From Bacteroidaceae bacterium (GTDB taxonomy: Bacteria > Bacteroidota > Bacteroidia > Bacteroidales > Bacteroidaceae): DNA of 7,370 bases. The notes under the pieces were generated by a model. It saw nothing but the letters and a program-made list of their open reading frames with translations. It was not told where the DNA came from and searched no databases. Both the position numbers and the translations under genes were made by a program. The stretch spans positions 1 through 7,370 of the forward strand of contig JAQVXN010000087.1 in assembly GCA_028709135.1 (NCBI GenBank), read 5' to 3'. This document shows, piece by piece, positions 6,656 to 7,370 of this stretch; positions within the stretch are counted from its first letter, which is position 1; each line of letters starts with the position of its first letter.

Positions 6656-6689
6656 AAAAAAAGCTGTCTTATAAGACAGCTTTTTTTTT
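6656..6689 (+). terminator. Strong intrinsic terminator of the first DUF5011 lipoprotein gene
   Basis: AAAAAAAGCTGTCT (6656-6669) pairs perfectly with AGACAGCTTTTTTT (6674-6687) around the loop TATA, and the T-run reaches nine bases (6681-6689). It is symmetrical enough to work in both directions. It separates the two paralogous lipoprotein genes into separate transcription units. Confidence 0.93.
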
Positions 6690-6716
6690 GTATTGTAATG
6701 TAATTTGCTATTTTTG
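6687..6716 (+). promoter_or_regulatory. Bacteroidota-type promoter (-33 TTTG and -7 TATTTTTG) for the second DUF5011 lipoprotein gene
   Basis: TTTG at 6687-6690, 18 nt, then TATTTTTG at 6709-6716 fits the two-part Bacteroidota promoter (TTTG at -33, TAnnTTTG at -7). The -33 element overlaps the end of the previous gene's terminator T-run. Transcription would start near 6723, giving a leader of about 88 nt before ATG 6811. Confidence 0.6.
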
Positions 6717-6810
6717 CATTTATTATTGGAGATAATAATTAATTAAATTAGTTTATTCTCCCTTATCATAAAACAAAAATCACAATTTATTAATTGATAA
6801 AACTAAATTT

Positions 6811-7370
6811 ATGACTAATAAAACGCTATTTATCAGCACTTTAATTCTGTTTACGTTTGTTTTCTTTGCATGTAAAAAAGACAAAACCAATCCCGAAATC
6901 ATTATCAAAGGTGCGAACCCAATGTATCTTAACCTTGGGGATACTTATATCGAACCAGGTGCCGAGGCCACTGATGATAAAGACGAAGACATTAGCAGCA
7001 AAATTAAAATTAGTCACTCCGTAAATCCAAAGCTAGTTGACGAATATATTGTTGAATATATGGTCAGCGACAAAGCGGGAAACACCTCACATGCAAGCCG
7101 CAAGGTAAACGTAAAAGCATTAAATCTCAAAGGAACATATTTTGCCAAAAGCACTGCAAAAGAATATGAGATAAAGGTAGTTGAAACAAGCACTTTTAAC
7201 CGAATTGTATTTAGAAACTTTGCTAATTACGGAAATCAAAATCTTTTCTATTCAAAAATCAATGGTAATAGTTTTATTATCGATAATCATACTTTTAATA
7301 TTGGCACCAATGCACACCGTTTTTCTAATGCCAAAGGGTATTATTCTGCTCAAAACTCAGAATATAAAAT
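6811..7370 (+). CDS. DUF5011 Ig-like domain lipoprotein (second tandem paralog, 3'-truncated by window)
   Basis: The frame is open from ATG 6811 to the window edge: 186 codons plus two bases. Residues 1-20 (MTNKTLFISTLILFTFVFFA) are a signal peptide and C21 the likely lipidated residue; the -3 and -2 positions are Phe, a loose lipobox of a kind tolerated in Bacteroidota. KKDK follows the cysteine. Residues 28-103 form a DUF5011-type Ig-like domain that aligns without gaps to residues 30-105 of the upstream neighbour, with 38 of 76 positions identical by eye (shared VDEY, DKAGN, RKV and VKA). The C-terminal region is also related: FNRIVFRNFANYG here versus WNKLVLNSFADFG there. By comparison with the neighbour only about 30 residues should be missing. 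The DEEDGNIT-type acidic loop is kept in altered form (DDKDEDISSK). Its function is unknown; a surface structural or binding role is inferred. It has its own promoter. Confidence 0.85.
   Translation, partial: MTNKTLFISTLILFTFVFFACKKDKTNPEIIIKGANPMYLNLGDTYIEPGAEATDDKDEDISSKIKISHSVNPKLVDEYIVEYMVSDKAGNTSHASRKVNVKALNLKGTYFAKSTAKEYEIKVVETSTFNRIVFRNFANYGNQNLFYSKINGNSFIIDNHTFNIGTNAHRFSNAKGYYSAQNSEYK

Overview
The window looks like a chromosomal segment from a member of the Bacteroidota (Bacteroidetes). The grounds are the sequence character of the RNA polymerase beta' subunit (an N-terminus starting MAFRK, and an E. coli-like large insertion in the trigger loop), the DUF3467 gene directly after rpoC, promoter elements of the TAnnTTTG type, start codons with A/T-rich leaders and no Shine-Dalgarno sequence, and lipoproteins carrying DUF5011 Ig-like domains. 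The order or genus cannot be fixed from this sequence.

Left part (1-5250, + strand): the end of the rpoBC transcription unit. It holds the last 165 codons of rpoB, a 79-nt gap containing a perfect 14-bp hairpin, a full-length rpoC (1424 aa) with intact zinc sites and catalytic loop, and 27 nt later a small DUF3467 gene that closes the unit. A strong intrinsic terminator follows at 5218-5250. beta and beta' form the active core of RNA polymerase; the role of the DUF3467 protein is unknown.

Right part (5251-7370): small cell-envelope genes. A minus-strand gene (5366-5692) converges on the rpoC unit and encodes an Ala/Glu-rich lipoprotein with an internal 27-bp tandem repeat. Its terminator at 5318-5347 faces the rpoC-unit terminator. 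Across a 293-nt AT-rich divergent region lie two tandem paralogous genes on the + strand (5986-6642 and 6811 to beyond the window edge). Each encodes a lipoprotein with one DUF5011-type Ig-like domain plus a related beta-rich C-terminal domain. Each copy has its own TAnnTTTG promoter, and the two are separated by a strong terminator, so they are independent transcription units made by duplication.

No tRNA, rRNA, CRISPR array, insertion sequence or phage gene was seen. I found no clear evidence of a new multi-gene system. The points most worth a second look are the hairpin between rpoB and rpoC, the duplicated DUF5011 lipoproteins, the repeat-bearing lipoprotein and the uncharacterised DUF3467 neighbour of RNA polymerase.
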